61,088 nt of DNA. It comes from Halothiobacillaceae bacterium (GTDB lineage: Bacteria; Pseudomonadota; Gammaproteobacteria; Halothiobacillales; Halothiobacillaceae). Under the pieces are notes generated by a model. The model saw only the letters and a program-made list of their open reading frames with translations. It did not search any database and was not told the origin of the DNA. Shown piece by piece: positions 1-9,782 of the stretch. The number at the start of each line of letters is the position of its first letter. Position 1 is the stretch's first letter. A program made the translations under genes and the position numbers. Where the stretch lies: the NCBI GenBank assembly GCA_028696185.1, contig JAQVHL010000007.1:1-61088 (forward strand). The letters run 5' to 3'.

Positions 1-915
1 TGGGCAGCGCGTGAGGGCGTCTTCTGTTACCGCTTGTACGATGCGGACATGCCCGAGTACGCGGTGGCGGTGGATTTGTACCGTGATGACGCGCCCGGGG
101 CGCCGCTTTGGGTGAACGTGCAGGAGTATGCGCCACCGCCGAGCATCGATCCGGAGGCAGCGCGACAGCGTCTGCTCGAAGCCCTGGCCGCCATCCAGAG
201 TGTACTTGAGGTGCCGGATGCGCAGATTTTCCTGCGCGTGCGTGCCCGTCAGAAGGGACAGAGCCAGTACAACCGACTGGGGGAGGCCGCGGACTTCCAC
301 GTGGTGCGTGAGGGGGCCGGTCGCCTGTGGGTGAATTTCACGGATTACCTCGATACGGGCTTGTTCCTGGATCATCGCTTGACCCGCGCCCGGGTCGGCG
401 AGCTCTCTGCCGGGAAGGATATGCTCAATCTGTTCTGCTATACCGGCAGCGCTACCGTGCAGGCCGCGCTTTGCGGCGCGCGTTCCACGACCTCGGTGGA
501 TATGTCGCGTACCTACCTGGACTGGGCGGCGCGCAATCTGCAGCTCAATGGTCTGCGTGTGGGGCGCGAACACCGGTTGATCCAGGCCGACTGTCTGAGC
601 TGGCTCGATGAGCAGGCGGGTGGGAAGGGGGAGCGCTTTGATGTGATTTTCCTCGACCCGCCGACCTTCTCCACGTCCAAGCGTATGCAGGGCACACTGG
701 ATGTGCAGCGCGATCATGTCCACCTGATCCGTCAGTGCCTGCGCCTGCTGCGTCCGTCCGGGGTGCTGATCTTTTCCACCAATCACCATCGCTTCCGTCT
801 GGAGGCTGACGCACTGGCGGATTTGTCCATTGAGGATCTGACCCGCGCCACGCTGCCCAAGGACTTTGAACGGCATCCGCGCATGCATCAGACATTTCGT
901 ATTGCATTGACCTGA
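1..915 (+). CDS. rlmL: 23S rRNA methyltransferase RlmL/RlmKL, C-terminal part (cut by window start)
   Basis: The reading frame is open from base 1, so the gene begins upstream and only about 304 C-terminal residues are present. They match the RlmK half of the bifunctional enzyme that methylates 23S rRNA at G2445 (m2G) and G2069 (m7G). A Rossmann SAM-binding stretch (NLFCYTGSATVQAALCGA) is followed by the substrate-site motif FLDPPTFSTSKRM and a typical end with THHxF-like residues (FSTNHHRFRL). The next gene starts immediately after the stop codon. A separate RlmK or RlmI-type enzyme is possible, but the opening residues (YDADMPEYAVAVD) are characteristic of the RlmKL linker region. Confidence 0.85.
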   Translation, partial: WAAREGVFCYRLYDADMPEYAVAVDLYRDDAPGAPLWVNVQEYAPPPSIDPEAARQRLLEALAAIQSVLEVPDAQIFLRVRARQKGQSQYNRLGEAADFHVVREGAGRLWVNFTDYLDTGLFLDHRLTRARVGELSAGKDMLNLFCYTGSATVQAALCGARSTTSVDMSRTYLDWAARNLQLNGLRVGREHRLIQADCLSWLDEQAGGKGERFDVIFLDPPTFSTSKRMQGTLDVQRDHVHLIRQCLRLLRPSGVLIFSTNHHRFRLEADALADLSIEDLTRATLPKDFERHPRMHQTFRIALT

Positions 916-936
916 GTGCTGTGCATAATCGGCCGG

Positions 937-1509
937 ATGAGCCGCGAAACGATTCTCACGCCCTGTCGCGAAACCGCTTTCCGTCTCCCGGCACGGACGC
1001 TGGTCCTGCTGGGATTCTGTGCTTTGCTTCTTGGCGGCTGCTCCAGCCTTGGAGAGCGCGGCCCGTCAACGTCCTCATCGGCAACCGTGTTGCCACAGAC
1101 GGCCGACCCCTCCCTGCGCAAGGCGCTGGATCTTGCACTGGCGCAGCGCGGTCGTCCGTATCGCAATGGCGGGGATACGCCTGCGGGTTTTGACTGCAGC
1201 GGCCTGGTCAGCTATGCCTATGGCAATGCGGGCTACACTCTGCCGCGCAGCGCTTCCGATCAGTTCAATGCCACCCGGCGTGTGCCCAAGGGCAAGCTTG
1301 AGGTGGGGGATCTGGTGTTCTTCAAGCTGCGCGGCTCGCGTATTTCTCATGTCGGCATCTTTCTGGGCGGGGACAAGTTCCTGCATGCCCCTTCCTCCGG
1401 CAAGCGCGTGGAAGTGGCGCGCATGAGCGATCCGTACTGGCACAAGCGCTATGTCGGCGCCGGGCGGGTGGACGCCCCGGCCGGCAGCACCTTCGCTTCG
1501 CTCAGATAA
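937..1509 (+). CDS. NlpC/P60 family lipoprotein (cell-wall endopeptidase)
   Basis: A 190-residue predicted lipoprotein. The signal peptide has a hydrophobic core and a lipobox ending LLGGC, so lipidation is expected about 35 residues in. The C-terminal 120 residues form an NlpC/P60 peptidase domain: catalytic Cys in FDCSGLVSYAYG, His in SHVGIFLGG, and the third polar position further on. Such enzymes cleave gamma-D-Glu-mDAP or related bonds in peptidoglycan stem peptides. I chose the ATG at 937; a GTG at 916, directly abutting the rlmL stop, is also in frame and would add seven residues. The 3' end overlaps the convergent xseA end by 8 bp. It belongs to the Spr (MepS)/NlpC group; the exact bond cut cannot be read from the sequence. 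Confidence 0.85.
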   Translation: MSRETILTPCRETAFRLPARTLVLLGFCALLLGGCSSLGERGPSTSSSATVLPQTADPSLRKALDLALAQRGRPYRNGGDTPAGFDCSGLVSYAYGNAGYTLPRSASDQFNATRRVPKGKLEVGDLVFFKLRGSRISHVGIFLGGDKFLHAPSSGKRVEVARMSDPYWHKRYVGAGRVDAPAGSTFASLR

Positions 1510-2926
1510 TTTCCCTTTCCCTTGTCTCGCAGAGCCAGCGGCCGTCCTTGAAGCGCAGGCGTATCGCCTGGTTTTCCTGCAAGCCATCCGCCGAACCGAT
1601 GACCGCCCCATCCTGGGTTTCCACCCAGGCATAGCCACGTGTCAGGACGGCATCGGGATTCACGCCCTTGAGGTGCCCGATCAGGCTGTCCAGCCGCTGC
1701 TGGCGTAGCATCAGATACTGCCGCGCGGCGCGCTGCAGGCGGGCAAGGCGCTCATTCAGGCGCGGGCGATCGCGTTGCAGGCCTGCGATGGGGGACAGAC
1801 GCTCCAGACGGTAGTGCTGGCGGGTCAGATGCGCATGGTGCTGGGTTATGCGCTGACGTAGCGCTTCTGCCAAACGGCGTTGCAGCTCGCTCAGATGACG
1901 GCGGTTTTCATCGAGCTGCTGGTTCAGCTGCCGTGGCAGGCGCCCTTCGATCTGGCGCAGCGCGCCCCGTGCGTGCGAGAGGCGTCGTAGTGGATGCGCG
2001 CGGCTCAGGCGTCCCTGCAACTGATCCAGGCGCTGCATGCCGGTGTTGAGGCTTGTCTCCATGCGCCGTGTCAGGCGTCTCAGCCAGTCCTCTATCTGCC
2101 GCTTGAATTCGGCCTGGTCGGGCGTGGCCAGGGCCGCGGCGGCACTGGGGGTGGGTGCGCGCGCATCGGCCACGAAGTCGGCGATGGTGAAGTCGATCTC
2201 GTGGCCGACGCCGGAGATGATGGGCAGCCGGCTGTGGGCGATTTCGCGTGCCAGCGCTTCATCGTTGAAGGGCCAGAGGTCTTCCAGCGAGCCGCCACCG
2301 CGAACCAGCAGCAGCACGTCACACTCGTCACGCTCCTGGGCTAGCGCAAGCGCACGGCATAACTGGGGAGCGGCTTCCGTTCCCTGAACCAGGCTGGGAT
2401 AAAGCAGGACGGGGATCAGCGGAAAACGCCGCGCCAGCACGGTCAGCACATCGTGCAGCGCGGCGCCGCTGGGCGAGGTGATGAGGCCGATACGTCCGGG
2501 CAAGGGGGGCAGGGGCTTCTTGCGCTCGGCATCGAATAAGCCTTCGCGGTTCAGACGGTCGCGCAGGGCAAGGAAGGCTTGTTGCAGAGCACCTTCACCG
2601 GCGAGCTCCAGACTTTCGACCACCAGCTGGAAATCACCCCGGTTTTCGTACAGAGTCGGGCGTGCGCGTGCGCGAACCCTCTGTCCGTCGGCAGGACGCA
2701 GACGCAAGAGCTGGGCACGGTTACGAAACAGCGCGCAGCGCACCTGGGCACCGCTGTCCTTGAGGCTGAAATACAGATGACCTGAGGCCGGACGGGCAAG
2801 GTTGGAGATTTCGCCTTCGACCGTGATCATCGGCAGGCCGGTTTCGATCAGGTGGCGGACGAGCAGGTTGAGTTCGCTGACGGTAAGAATGCTGTCGGGG
2901 GAAAGCGGCGTGTTCATGCCCGGCAT
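1502..2926 (-). CDS. xseA: Exodeoxyribonuclease VII large subunit
   Basis: A 474-residue protein of full family length. It starts with the N-terminal OB-fold nucleic-acid-binding domain (VSELNLLVRHLIE..., about residues 12-110). The catalytic domain follows (IGLITSPSGAALHDVL, then LLVRGGGSLEDLWPFNDE and GVGHEIDFTIADFVAD), and then a long Arg- and Gln-rich coiled-coil region that in this family holds the small subunits. With XseB it degrades single-stranded DNA in both directions. No xseB is nearby. Two ATGs are possible, at 2926 and 2917. It is transcribed away from guaB, with a small lipoprotein gene between, as in many gammaproteobacteria. Confidence 0.96.
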   Translation of the reverse strand: MPGMNTPLSPDSILTVSELNLLVRHLIETGLPMITVEGEISNLARPASGHLYFSLKDSGAQVRCALFRNRAQLLRLRPADGQRVRARARPTLYENRGDFQLVVESLELAGEGALQQAFLALRDRLNREGLFDAERKKPLPPLPGRIGLITSPSGAALHDVLTVLARRFPLIPVLLYPSLVQGTEAAPQLCRALALAQERDECDVLLLVRGGGSLEDLWPFNDEALAREIAHSRLPIISGVGHEIDFTIADFVADARAPTPSAAAALATPDQAEFKRQIEDWLRRLTRRMETSLNTGMQRLDQLQGRLSRAHPLRRLSHARGALRQIEGRLPRQLNQQLDENRRHLSELQRRLAEALRQRITQHHAHLTRQHYRLERLSPIAGLQRDRPRLNERLARLQRAARQYLMLRQQRLDSLIGHLKGVNPDAVLTRGYAWVETQDGAVIGSADGLQENQAIRLRFKDGRWLCETREREII

Positions 2927-2971
2927 GATTCACGGAATTGGCGTGCGGGGCAAGGGGGGAAGGGGAAAGAT

Positions 2972-2996
2972 GAAACAGGCGCCGAAGCGCCTGTCC
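2972..2996 (-). terminator. Hairpin terminator of the small lipoprotein gene
   Basis: A perfect 8-bp stem (ACAGGCGC / GCGCCTGT) reads on the minus strand with a TTCG tetraloop, followed by TTTCA. It lies 26 bp past the stop of the lipoprotein gene and 46 bp before the xseA start, so it probably separates the two transcripts. The T-run is short. Confidence 0.65.
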
Positions 2997-3020
2997 GGTT
3001 CGGGGTAACAGCTGAACGGC

Positions 3021-3344
3021 TTACTTGTAGGGGCCGGGGTTCGGCTGGGCCTCGATTTGCTTGACGGCCATCTCGCTCTGGAACTTGGCCTTCTCGGCGA
3101 GCTTGGTGGCTTTGTCGTAGTCGCCCTTCTTGGCTTCTTCCTCGGCTTGCTTGAGGAATTTCTCGTTGTCGCGCCAGACGTTGTTCTTGGATTTGGCGAG
3201 CTTCAACGCGGCCTGGGCTTCGGCCATCGTTTTCTCATACTTGTCCTGGGAGCCGGAGGCGGTGGTTTGGTCCGTCGCGCAGCCTGCGGCTACGGCGAGG
3301 AAGCAGGCCAGGCCTACGGTCTTGAACAGCGCGTTCACTTTCAT
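3021..3344 (-). CDS. Small lipoprotein, resembling SoxXA-binding protein (SoxK-like)
   Basis: A 107-residue protein with a short signal peptide and lipobox (VAAGC, Cys about residue 22). The rest is very Lys-, Ala- and Glu-rich and predicted helical. It contains a WRDNEKFLKQAEEEAKKGDY segment followed by KATKLAEKAKFQSEMA. That pattern, a helical repeat with WRD and a GDYDKA turn, resembles the small SoxXA-binding proteins of sulfur oxidisers and related DUF4398-type lipoproteins. This is a resemblance, not a firm assignment, because no sox genes lie nearby. It is transcribed alone and divergently from guaB. Confidence 0.6.
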   Translation of the reverse strand: MKVNALFKTVGLACFLAVAAGCATDQTTASGSQDKYEKTMAEAQAALKLAKSKNNVWRDNEKFLKQAEEEAKKGDYDKATKLAEKAKFQSEMAVKQIEAQPNPGPYK

Positions 3345-3421
3345 GCTATCTCCCGGTGGTTTGATCGTTTCTTGTCGGATCCGTGGGCTATCCTGGATGG
3401 TAAGCTTCCACTGCGAGCGAG

Positions 3422-4943
<1,522 letters not shown>

Positions 4944-4975
4944 CGGCCCAGGCCGGGTCGGTACGTTCATTCTCG

Positions 4976-4994
4976 GGCCCGCCTCGCGCGGGCC
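4976..4994 (+). other. Hairpin in the guaB-guaA spacer
   Basis: A perfect 7-bp GC stem, GGCCCGC / GCGGGCC, with loop CTCGC, followed by GCGATTTTT and then the guaA ribosome-binding site. It could be a leaky terminator or an mRNA-stabilising hairpin that sets the guaB:guaA ratio. The T-run starts 3 nt late for a classical terminator. Confidence 0.5.
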
Positions 4995-5013
4995 GCGATT
5001 TTTGGAGTTACCC

Positions 5014-6591
5014 ATGAGCGCGGACATCCACGCCCAACGAATCCTGATTCTCGACTTCGGCTCCCAGTACACCCAGCTCATCGGGCGTCGTGTACGCGAG
5101 GCCGGGGTTTACTGTGAAATCCACGCCTGGGACATGTCGGACGAGGCAATTCGCGCCTTCGCGCCCAAGGGCATCATACTCTCCGGCGGCCCCGAATCCG
5201 TCACCATGGACGAGCCGCCGAAGGCCGATCCGGTGGTGTTTTCCCTGGGTGTGCCGGTGCTGGGCATCTGCTACGGCATGCAGACCATGGCGGCGCAGCT
5301 TGGTGGTCGGGTGGAAAGCTCGGATCATCGCGAATTCGGCTACGCCCAGGCGCGCGCGCGCGGCCATACCTGCCTGCTGCGCGATATCGAGGACCATGTC
5401 ACCGCCGAAGGCTTTGGCATGCTCGATGTCTGGATGAGCCACGGCGACCGCGTCACCGAAATGCCGGCAGGCTTCAAGCTCATGGCCAGCAGCGACAATG
5501 CCCCGATTGCCGGCATGGCCGACGAGTCCCGGCATTTCTATGGCGTGCAGTTCCATCCTGAAGTGACCCATACCGCGCAGGGCGAACGTATCCTCAAGCG
5601 TTTCGTGCTCGACATCTGCGCCTGCGAACCGCTGTGGAATGCCGCCAACATCATCGAAGACAGCCTGCGCAGCGTGCGCGAACAGGTGGGGCAGGACGAA
5701 GTCATTCTCGGCCTGTCCGGCGGGGTGGATTCCTCGGTGGTGGCCGCCCTGCTGCATCGCGCCATCGGCGATCAGCTGACCTGCATCTTCGTGGACAACG
5801 GCCTGCTGCGCCAGGACGAGGGCGACCAGGTCATGGCCACCTTCGCGCGTCACATGGGTATCCGTGTCATCCGTATCGACGCCGAACAGCGTTTTCTCGA
5901 TGCCCTGCACGGGGTGGCCGACCCCGAAGACAAGCGCAAGATCATCGGTCGCGTGTTTGTGGAAATCTTCGAGGAAGAGGCGGACAAACGGGCCAACGCA
6001 CGCTGGCTGGCACAGGGGACCATCTACCCCGATGTGATCGAATCCGCCGCGTCCAAGACCGGCAAGGCGCATGTGATCAAATCCCACCATAATGTGGGAG
6101 GACTGCCCGCGCACATGCGCCTGAAGCTGCTCGAACCGCTGCGCGAATTGTTCAAGGACGAGGTGCGTCGCATCGGCGTCGAACTCGGCCTGCCGCGGGA
6201 AATGGTCTACCGCCACCCCTTCCCCGGTCCGGGCCTGGGCGTGCGCATCCTGGGCGAGGTGCGCAAGGATTTCGCCGACCTGCTGCGTCGGGCGGATGAC
6301 ATCTTCATCCAGGAGCTACGCGCTCATGATCTGTACGACAAGGTTTCCCAGGCTTTCGTCGTGTTCCTGCCGGTCAAGTCGGTTGGCGTGATGGGCGATG
6401 GACGGCGCTACGACTATGTGGTTTCCCTGCGGGCGGTGGAAACCATCGATTTCATGACCGCCCGCTGGGCGCATCTGCCTTACGACTTCCTCGACCACGT
6501 CTCAAGACGGATCGTCAACGAAGTGCCCGGCATTTCCCGCGTGGTCTACGACGTGACCGGCAAGCCGCCCGGAACCATTGAGTGGGAGTGA
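5014..6591 (+). CDS. guaA: GMP synthase (glutamine-hydrolysing)
   Basis: A 525-residue enzyme that converts XMP to GMP with ATP and glutamine. The N-terminal class I glutamine amidotransferase domain (to about residue 205) has the nucleophile elbow GICYGMQT and the His-Glu pair in FHPEVTHT. The ATP-pyrophosphatase domain has the PP-loop [10 protein letters not shown], and the C-terminal dimerisation domain ends in the usual GTIEWE. The ATG at 5014 is preceded by TTGGAG; the in-frame TTG at 5002 overlaps that site. It forms an operon with guaB. Confidence 0.98.
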   Translation: MSADIHAQRILILDFGSQYTQLIGRRVREAGVYCEIHAWDMSDEAIRAFAPKGIILSGGPESVTMDEPPKADPVVFSLGVPVLGICYGMQTMAAQLGGRVESSDHREFGYAQARARGHTCLLRDIEDHVTAEGFGMLDVWMSHGDRVTEMPAGFKLMASSDNAPIAGMADESRHFYGVQFHPEVTHTAQGERILKRFVLDICACEPLWNAANIIEDSLRSVREQVGQDEVILGLSGGVDSSVVAALLHRAIGDQLTCIFVDNGLLRQDEGDQVMATFARHMGIRVIRIDAEQRFLDALHGVADPEDKRKIIGRVFVEIFEEEADKRANARWLAQGTIYPDVIESAASKTGKAHVIKSHHNVGGLPAHMRLKLLEPLRELFKDEVRRIGVELGLPREMVYRHPFPGPGLGVRILGEVRKDFADLLRRADDIFIQELRAHDLYDKVSQAFVVFLPVKSVGVMGDGRRYDYVVSLRAVETIDFMTARWAHLPYDFLDHVSRRIVNEVPGISRVVYDVTGKPPGTIEWE

Positions 6592-6639
6592 TCCCGCTTC
6601 TGTCTGGCAGGCGCCGAATAGTCACGAGAACACACATAG

Positions 6640-6662
6640 GCCCGCGTAAGTGCGGGCTTTTC
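6640..6662 (+). terminator. Intrinsic terminator between convergent guaA and recN
   Basis: The stem GCCCGC / GCGGGC has a 6-nt loop and is followed by TTTTCT. It lies 48 bp after the guaA stop and just beyond the end of the convergent recN gene. Its T-run favours termination on the plus strand. Confidence 0.7.
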
Positions 6663-6712
6663 TGTGATTTGTTTGGTGTTCTGGTATCGCCAAGCATCGT
6701 TTATTCGTGGCA

Positions 6713-8404
6713 TCAACGCCGGGATTGAGCGCGTTCGCGCGCGGCATCCCGCATTTCACGGGCATGGGCGCGTGTCTGTTCGGTGATGGACAGGCCGCCG
6801 AGCATGCGTCCAAGTTCCTCGATGCGGCCATCTTCGTCCAGGCATTCGACGGCGGTGGTGGTGTTTCGTTCGTCCTGATGCTTGCTGATGCGCCATTGGT
6901 GCTGTGCCTGGGCGGCGACCTGGGGCAGGTGGGTGACGCATAGAACCTGGCGGTGCTGGCCGAGTTCGGCCAGGTGTCGGCCGACCACTTCGGCTACCGC
7001 GCCGCCGATGCCGGTGTCTACTTCGTCGAAGATCAAGGTGCCGACGCTGCCTGCGGCGGCGGACAGGGTACGCAGGGCCAGACTCAGGCGGGAGAGCTCC
7101 CCACCCGAGGCGACCTTGGCGAGCGGCTGCGCGGGTTGGCCGGGGTTGGCTGCGATGAAGAATTCCACGTCTTCGCCGCCGTGTTCGGCATAGCTGCCTT
7201 CAGGCAAGGGCGTGAGGTGGATTTCGAAACGGCCATGCGGCATGCCCAGGCCCTGAATGGCTTCGCTGACACGCCGGGCCAGACGCGAGGCCGCGTCTTC
7301 ACGAGCGGCGCCCAGGCGGCTGGCGCTGTCGCGCCACTGGCGTTCGAGCAGGGCAATGCGCTCCTGCAGCCGTGTGTCGTCTTTTTCGCCTTCGCCGAGT
7401 GCGGCCCGCTCCTGTTCGAGCGCCTGAACATGGGTGCTCAGTTCTTCGGGAGGAACGCGGTGCTTGCGGGCCAGTGCATGGATGAGCGAGAGGCGTTCCT
7501 CGATCTGGCCAAGCTTTTCGGGGTCCAGATCGACGCGATCGGTGTAGTGGCGCAGGTAATCGGCCGCTTCACCGATCTGGATGCGCGCGCCCTGGAGCAG
7601 TTCGGTCACCTCGTTCAAGGTCGGGTCGCGGCGGCTCAGGGCTTGAAGCTGGTTCAGGCACTGCACCAGCTTGTCGTGCAGATTGCCTTCGTCGGCTTCG
7701 TACAGGGCGCTGACGAGCGCGGCACTGCCTTCGCGCAGCTCGCTGGCATGGGTGAGTCGTTTTTGCTCTTCTTCCAGGCGGGAGAGTTCGTCGTCTTCCA
7801 GGGCCAGGGTGTGCAGCTCTTCGAGCTGGAAATCCAGTAGTTGCAGGCGGTCGGCACGTTGCTGTCCGTCGGCGCGCAGACGCTCCAGCGTGTCCAGGGC
7901 ATGCTTGCGTTCACGAGAGAGGCGGGCGACTTCCAGTGCGAGGGGGGAGAGCGCGGCATAGGTGTCCAGCAGCTCGCGTTGTCGCGGTCGTTGCAGGAGC
8001 TGCTGGTGTTCATGCTGGCCGTGGATGTCGACCAGATGTTCACCCAGCTCTCGCAGGGTCTGCACGGCAGCAGGACGTCCGTTGAGGTAGGCGCGGGAGC
8101 GCCCGTCGCGGCCGATCTGCCGGCGTACCAGGCATTCCTCCTCGTTGTCCAGCCCTTGCTCAGTGAGCAGGGTTCGGGCCGGGTGGTCTGCATCGAGGAC
8201 GAAGCTGGCGCTGACTTCGGCCTGCTCGCAACCGGCGCGGATCAGCGCCGGGTTGGCGCGGTCTCCGAGCAAAAGCCCCAGGGCGTCGATGAGGATGGAT
8301 TTGCCGGCGCCGGTTTCCCCGGTCAGTGCGGTCATGCCGTCCTCAAGGATGAGGTCAATTTCCTCGATGACGGCCAGATTGCGGATATACAGGCTGCGCA
8401 GCAT
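6713..8404 (-). CDS. recN: DNA repair protein RecN
   Basis: A 563-residue SMC-like ATPase of double-strand-break repair. The N-terminal half holds Walker A (GETGAGKSILID, about residue 31). Long coiled coils occupy the middle (about 160-370). The C-terminal half has the ABC signature region (VASGGELSRLSLAL) and Walker B (TLIFDEVDTGIGG), as expected for RecN. It starts at MLRSLYIRN, the canonical opening. It is the last gene of a gdx-nadK-recN run, 15 bp after nadK. No obvious SOS box was found in the small nadK-recN gap. Confidence 0.97.
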   Translation of the reverse strand: MLRSLYIRNLAVIEEIDLILEDGMTALTGETGAGKSILIDALGLLLGDRANPALIRAGCEQAEVSASFVLDADHPARTLLTEQGLDNEEECLVRRQIGRDGRSRAYLNGRPAAVQTLRELGEHLVDIHGQHEHQQLLQRPRQRELLDTYAALSPLALEVARLSRERKHALDTLERLRADGQQRADRLQLLDFQLEELHTLALEDDELSRLEEEQKRLTHASELREGSAALVSALYEADEGNLHDKLVQCLNQLQALSRRDPTLNEVTELLQGARIQIGEAADYLRHYTDRVDLDPEKLGQIEERLSLIHALARKHRVPPEELSTHVQALEQERAALGEGEKDDTRLQERIALLERQWRDSASRLGAAREDAASRLARRVSEAIQGLGMPHGRFEIHLTPLPEGSYAEHGGEDVEFFIAANPGQPAQPLAKVASGGELSRLSLALRTLSAAAGSVGTLIFDEVDTGIGGAVAEVVGRHLAELGQHRQVLCVTHLPQVAAQAQHQWRISKHQDERNTTTAVECLDEDGRIEELGRMLGGLSITEQTRAHAREMRDAARERAQSRR

Positions 8405-8419
8405 GACGTCGCATCGCTT

Positions 8420-9310
8420 TTAAATTTGTTCGCCCCACTTTAATTTGGCGCGCAGGATATGGAAATAGTCGTGGTCGGCCGGATGCAGCAGTCGTGCATC
8501 GTGCAGGCCACGGCGGATGATGAGGGTGTCGCCGGGTTCCAGTTCGCGGTTTACCTGCCCGTCGAAGCTGACCAGTCCTAGGTTGCGGGTTTGCGGCGTC
8601 GGGCGGATTTCGATCACGCTGTCGGCATTGACCACAATGGGGCGCTGGCTCAGGGTGTGGGGACAGATGGGGGCGAGCACCATCGCGTGCAGATCCGGCG
8701 CCAGCAGCGGGCCTCCGGCGGAAAGGGCATAGGCTGTGGAACCGGCCGGTGTGGACACCACCAGGCCGTCGGAACGCTGGGTATTGACGTGCCGCCCATC
8801 GATGCGGATCGAGAATTCGACCATGCGCACCACGTCGCGGACTTTGAACACCACGTCGTTGAATGCCACCGCGCGGGTCAGCACTGCGCCGTCGCGCATG
8901 ATGGCGCCGTCGAGCATGAAGCGACGTTCTTCGAGATAATGTCCGGCAAGCAGTTGATCCAGGCAGCCGGGCATTTCATCCGGTGAAATATCTACCAGAA
9001 AACCCAGGCGGCCGAGGTTGACGCCCACCACCGGCACTCCCCAGCGGGCGGCGGCACGGGCGGCATTGAGCAGGGTGCCGTCGCCACCCACCGCAATGGC
9101 AAGATCCAGCACCGGCTGATCGGCCAGGGTGAAGCTGGGCAGGGGGTGCGGCAGCAGGGGGAGGGTGCCGGCTTCCGCCATCAGGTAACGTTGCCGGCTT
9201 TCGAGGTGCGCAACCAGTGCGGCCAGCGTCTGACGCAGGCGCGGGTCGTCAATCGGCTTGGCGAACAGGCCGATGCGGTTGAATTCGTGGGCCGCGGGGC
9301 GCGGGGGCAT
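8420..9310 (-). CDS. nadK: NAD kinase
   Basis: A 296-residue enzyme that phosphorylates NAD+ to NADP+ using ATP. It shows the family's GGDGTLLNAAR motif, NDVVFK (the NE/D motif region) and the Gly-rich STPAGSTAYALSAGGPLL motif. The ATG at 9310 has a good ribosome-binding site (GAGGTG) six bases upstream. A longer frame from 9346 would overlap the end of the upstream gdx gene and is less likely. nadK next to recN is a conserved gammaproteobacterial arrangement. Confidence 0.96.
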   Translation of the reverse strand: MPPRPAAHEFNRIGLFAKPIDDPRLRQTLAALVAHLESRQRYLMAEAGTLPLLPHPLPSFTLADQPVLDLAIAVGGDGTLLNAARAAARWGVPVVGVNLGRLGFLVDISPDEMPGCLDQLLAGHYLEERRFMLDGAIMRDGAVLTRAVAFNDVVFKVRDVVRMVEFSIRIDGRHVNTQRSDGLVVSTPAGSTAYALSAGGPLLAPDLHAMVLAPICPHTLSQRPIVVNADSVIEIRPTPQTRNLGLVSFDGQVNRELEPGDTLIIRRGLHDARLLHPADHDYFHILRAKLKWGEQI

Positions 9311-9321
9311 GTTCACCTCGG

Positions 9322-9648
9322 TCAGTGGCTGGCAGGGGAGACCCATTTCAGGCCGATGATACCGATTACGATCAGCGCGATGAAGAACAGGCGCGATGCA
9401 TGGGCCGGTTCACTGAACAGCACGATGCCGAGCAGGGCGACGCCGACCGAGCCGATGCCGGTCCACACCGCATAGGCGGTGCCTACCGGAATCTCGCGCA
9501 TGGCCAGCGAAAGCAGGTAAAAACTCAACCAGGCGAGCACGATGACCCCCACGCTGGGCCAGAGACGGGTAAAGCCTTCCGTGTATTTGAGGCCGATGGC
9601 CCAGGCGATTTCCAGCCCGCCGGCAATCAGTAACCACAACCAGCTCAT
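9322..9648 (-). CDS. gdx: SMR-family exporter, guanidinium exporter Gdx (SugE) type
   Basis: A 108-residue inner-membrane protein with four predicted transmembrane helices. It carries the essential Glu in helix 1 ([18 protein letters not shown]) and the signature [24 protein letters not shown], as in SugE, rather than the EmrE pattern places it in the Gdx branch, members of which export guanidinium in exchange for protons. I found no mini-ykkC (guanidine-II) ACGR tetraloop hairpins upstream, so the usual guanidine riboswitch seems absent. It is divergent from hrcA and lies 11 bp ahead of nadK. Quaternary-ammonium export is the alternative function. Confidence 0.88.
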   Translation of the reverse strand: MSWLWLLIAGGLEIAWAIGLKYTEGFTRLWPSVGVIVLAWLSFYLLSLAMREIPVGTAYAVWTGIGSVGVALLGIVLFSEPAHASRLFFIALIVIGIIGLKWVSPASH

Positions 9649-9714
9649 CGGGGTTTCCCTTGTTGTCTAGACGCGCTGAAGCACCATAGCACGGAAAAGT
9701 GCGCGCTAGGCGTC

Positions 9715-9743
9715 TTGACAGGGGGCGGGGGCGTCGATAGGTT
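9715..9743 (+). promoter_or_regulatory. Sigma70-like promoter of hrcA
   Basis: TTGACA (9715-9720), then 17 bp, then TAGGTT (9738-9743), a weak -10 box. The CIRCE operator starts at the last -10 base, so bound HrcA would cover the start site. Confidence 0.55.
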
Positions 9744-9769
9744 TGGCACTCCTTGTCGGAGAGTGCCAA
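9743..9769 (+). promoter_or_regulatory. CIRCE operator (HrcA-binding site) upstream of hrcA
   Basis: TTGGCACTC-N9-GAGTGCCAA is a perfect 9-bp inverted repeat with the canonical 9-nt spacer. It differs from the CIRCE consensus (TTAGCACTC...GAGTGCTAA) only at the third base pair of the arms. It ends 13 bp before the hrcA ATG, which implies autoregulation of hrcA and anything co-transcribed with it. Confidence 0.95.
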
Positions 9770-9782
9770 ACGGGGAGATGTC

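Noticed and set aside
9649-9780. Possible guanidine riboswitch (mini-ykkC) upstream of gdx
   Set aside because: No pair of short hairpins with ACGR loops was found ahead of the gdx start; the only GGGAAACCC near the start has the wrong loop, and the rest is taken by the hrcA promoter and CIRCE.
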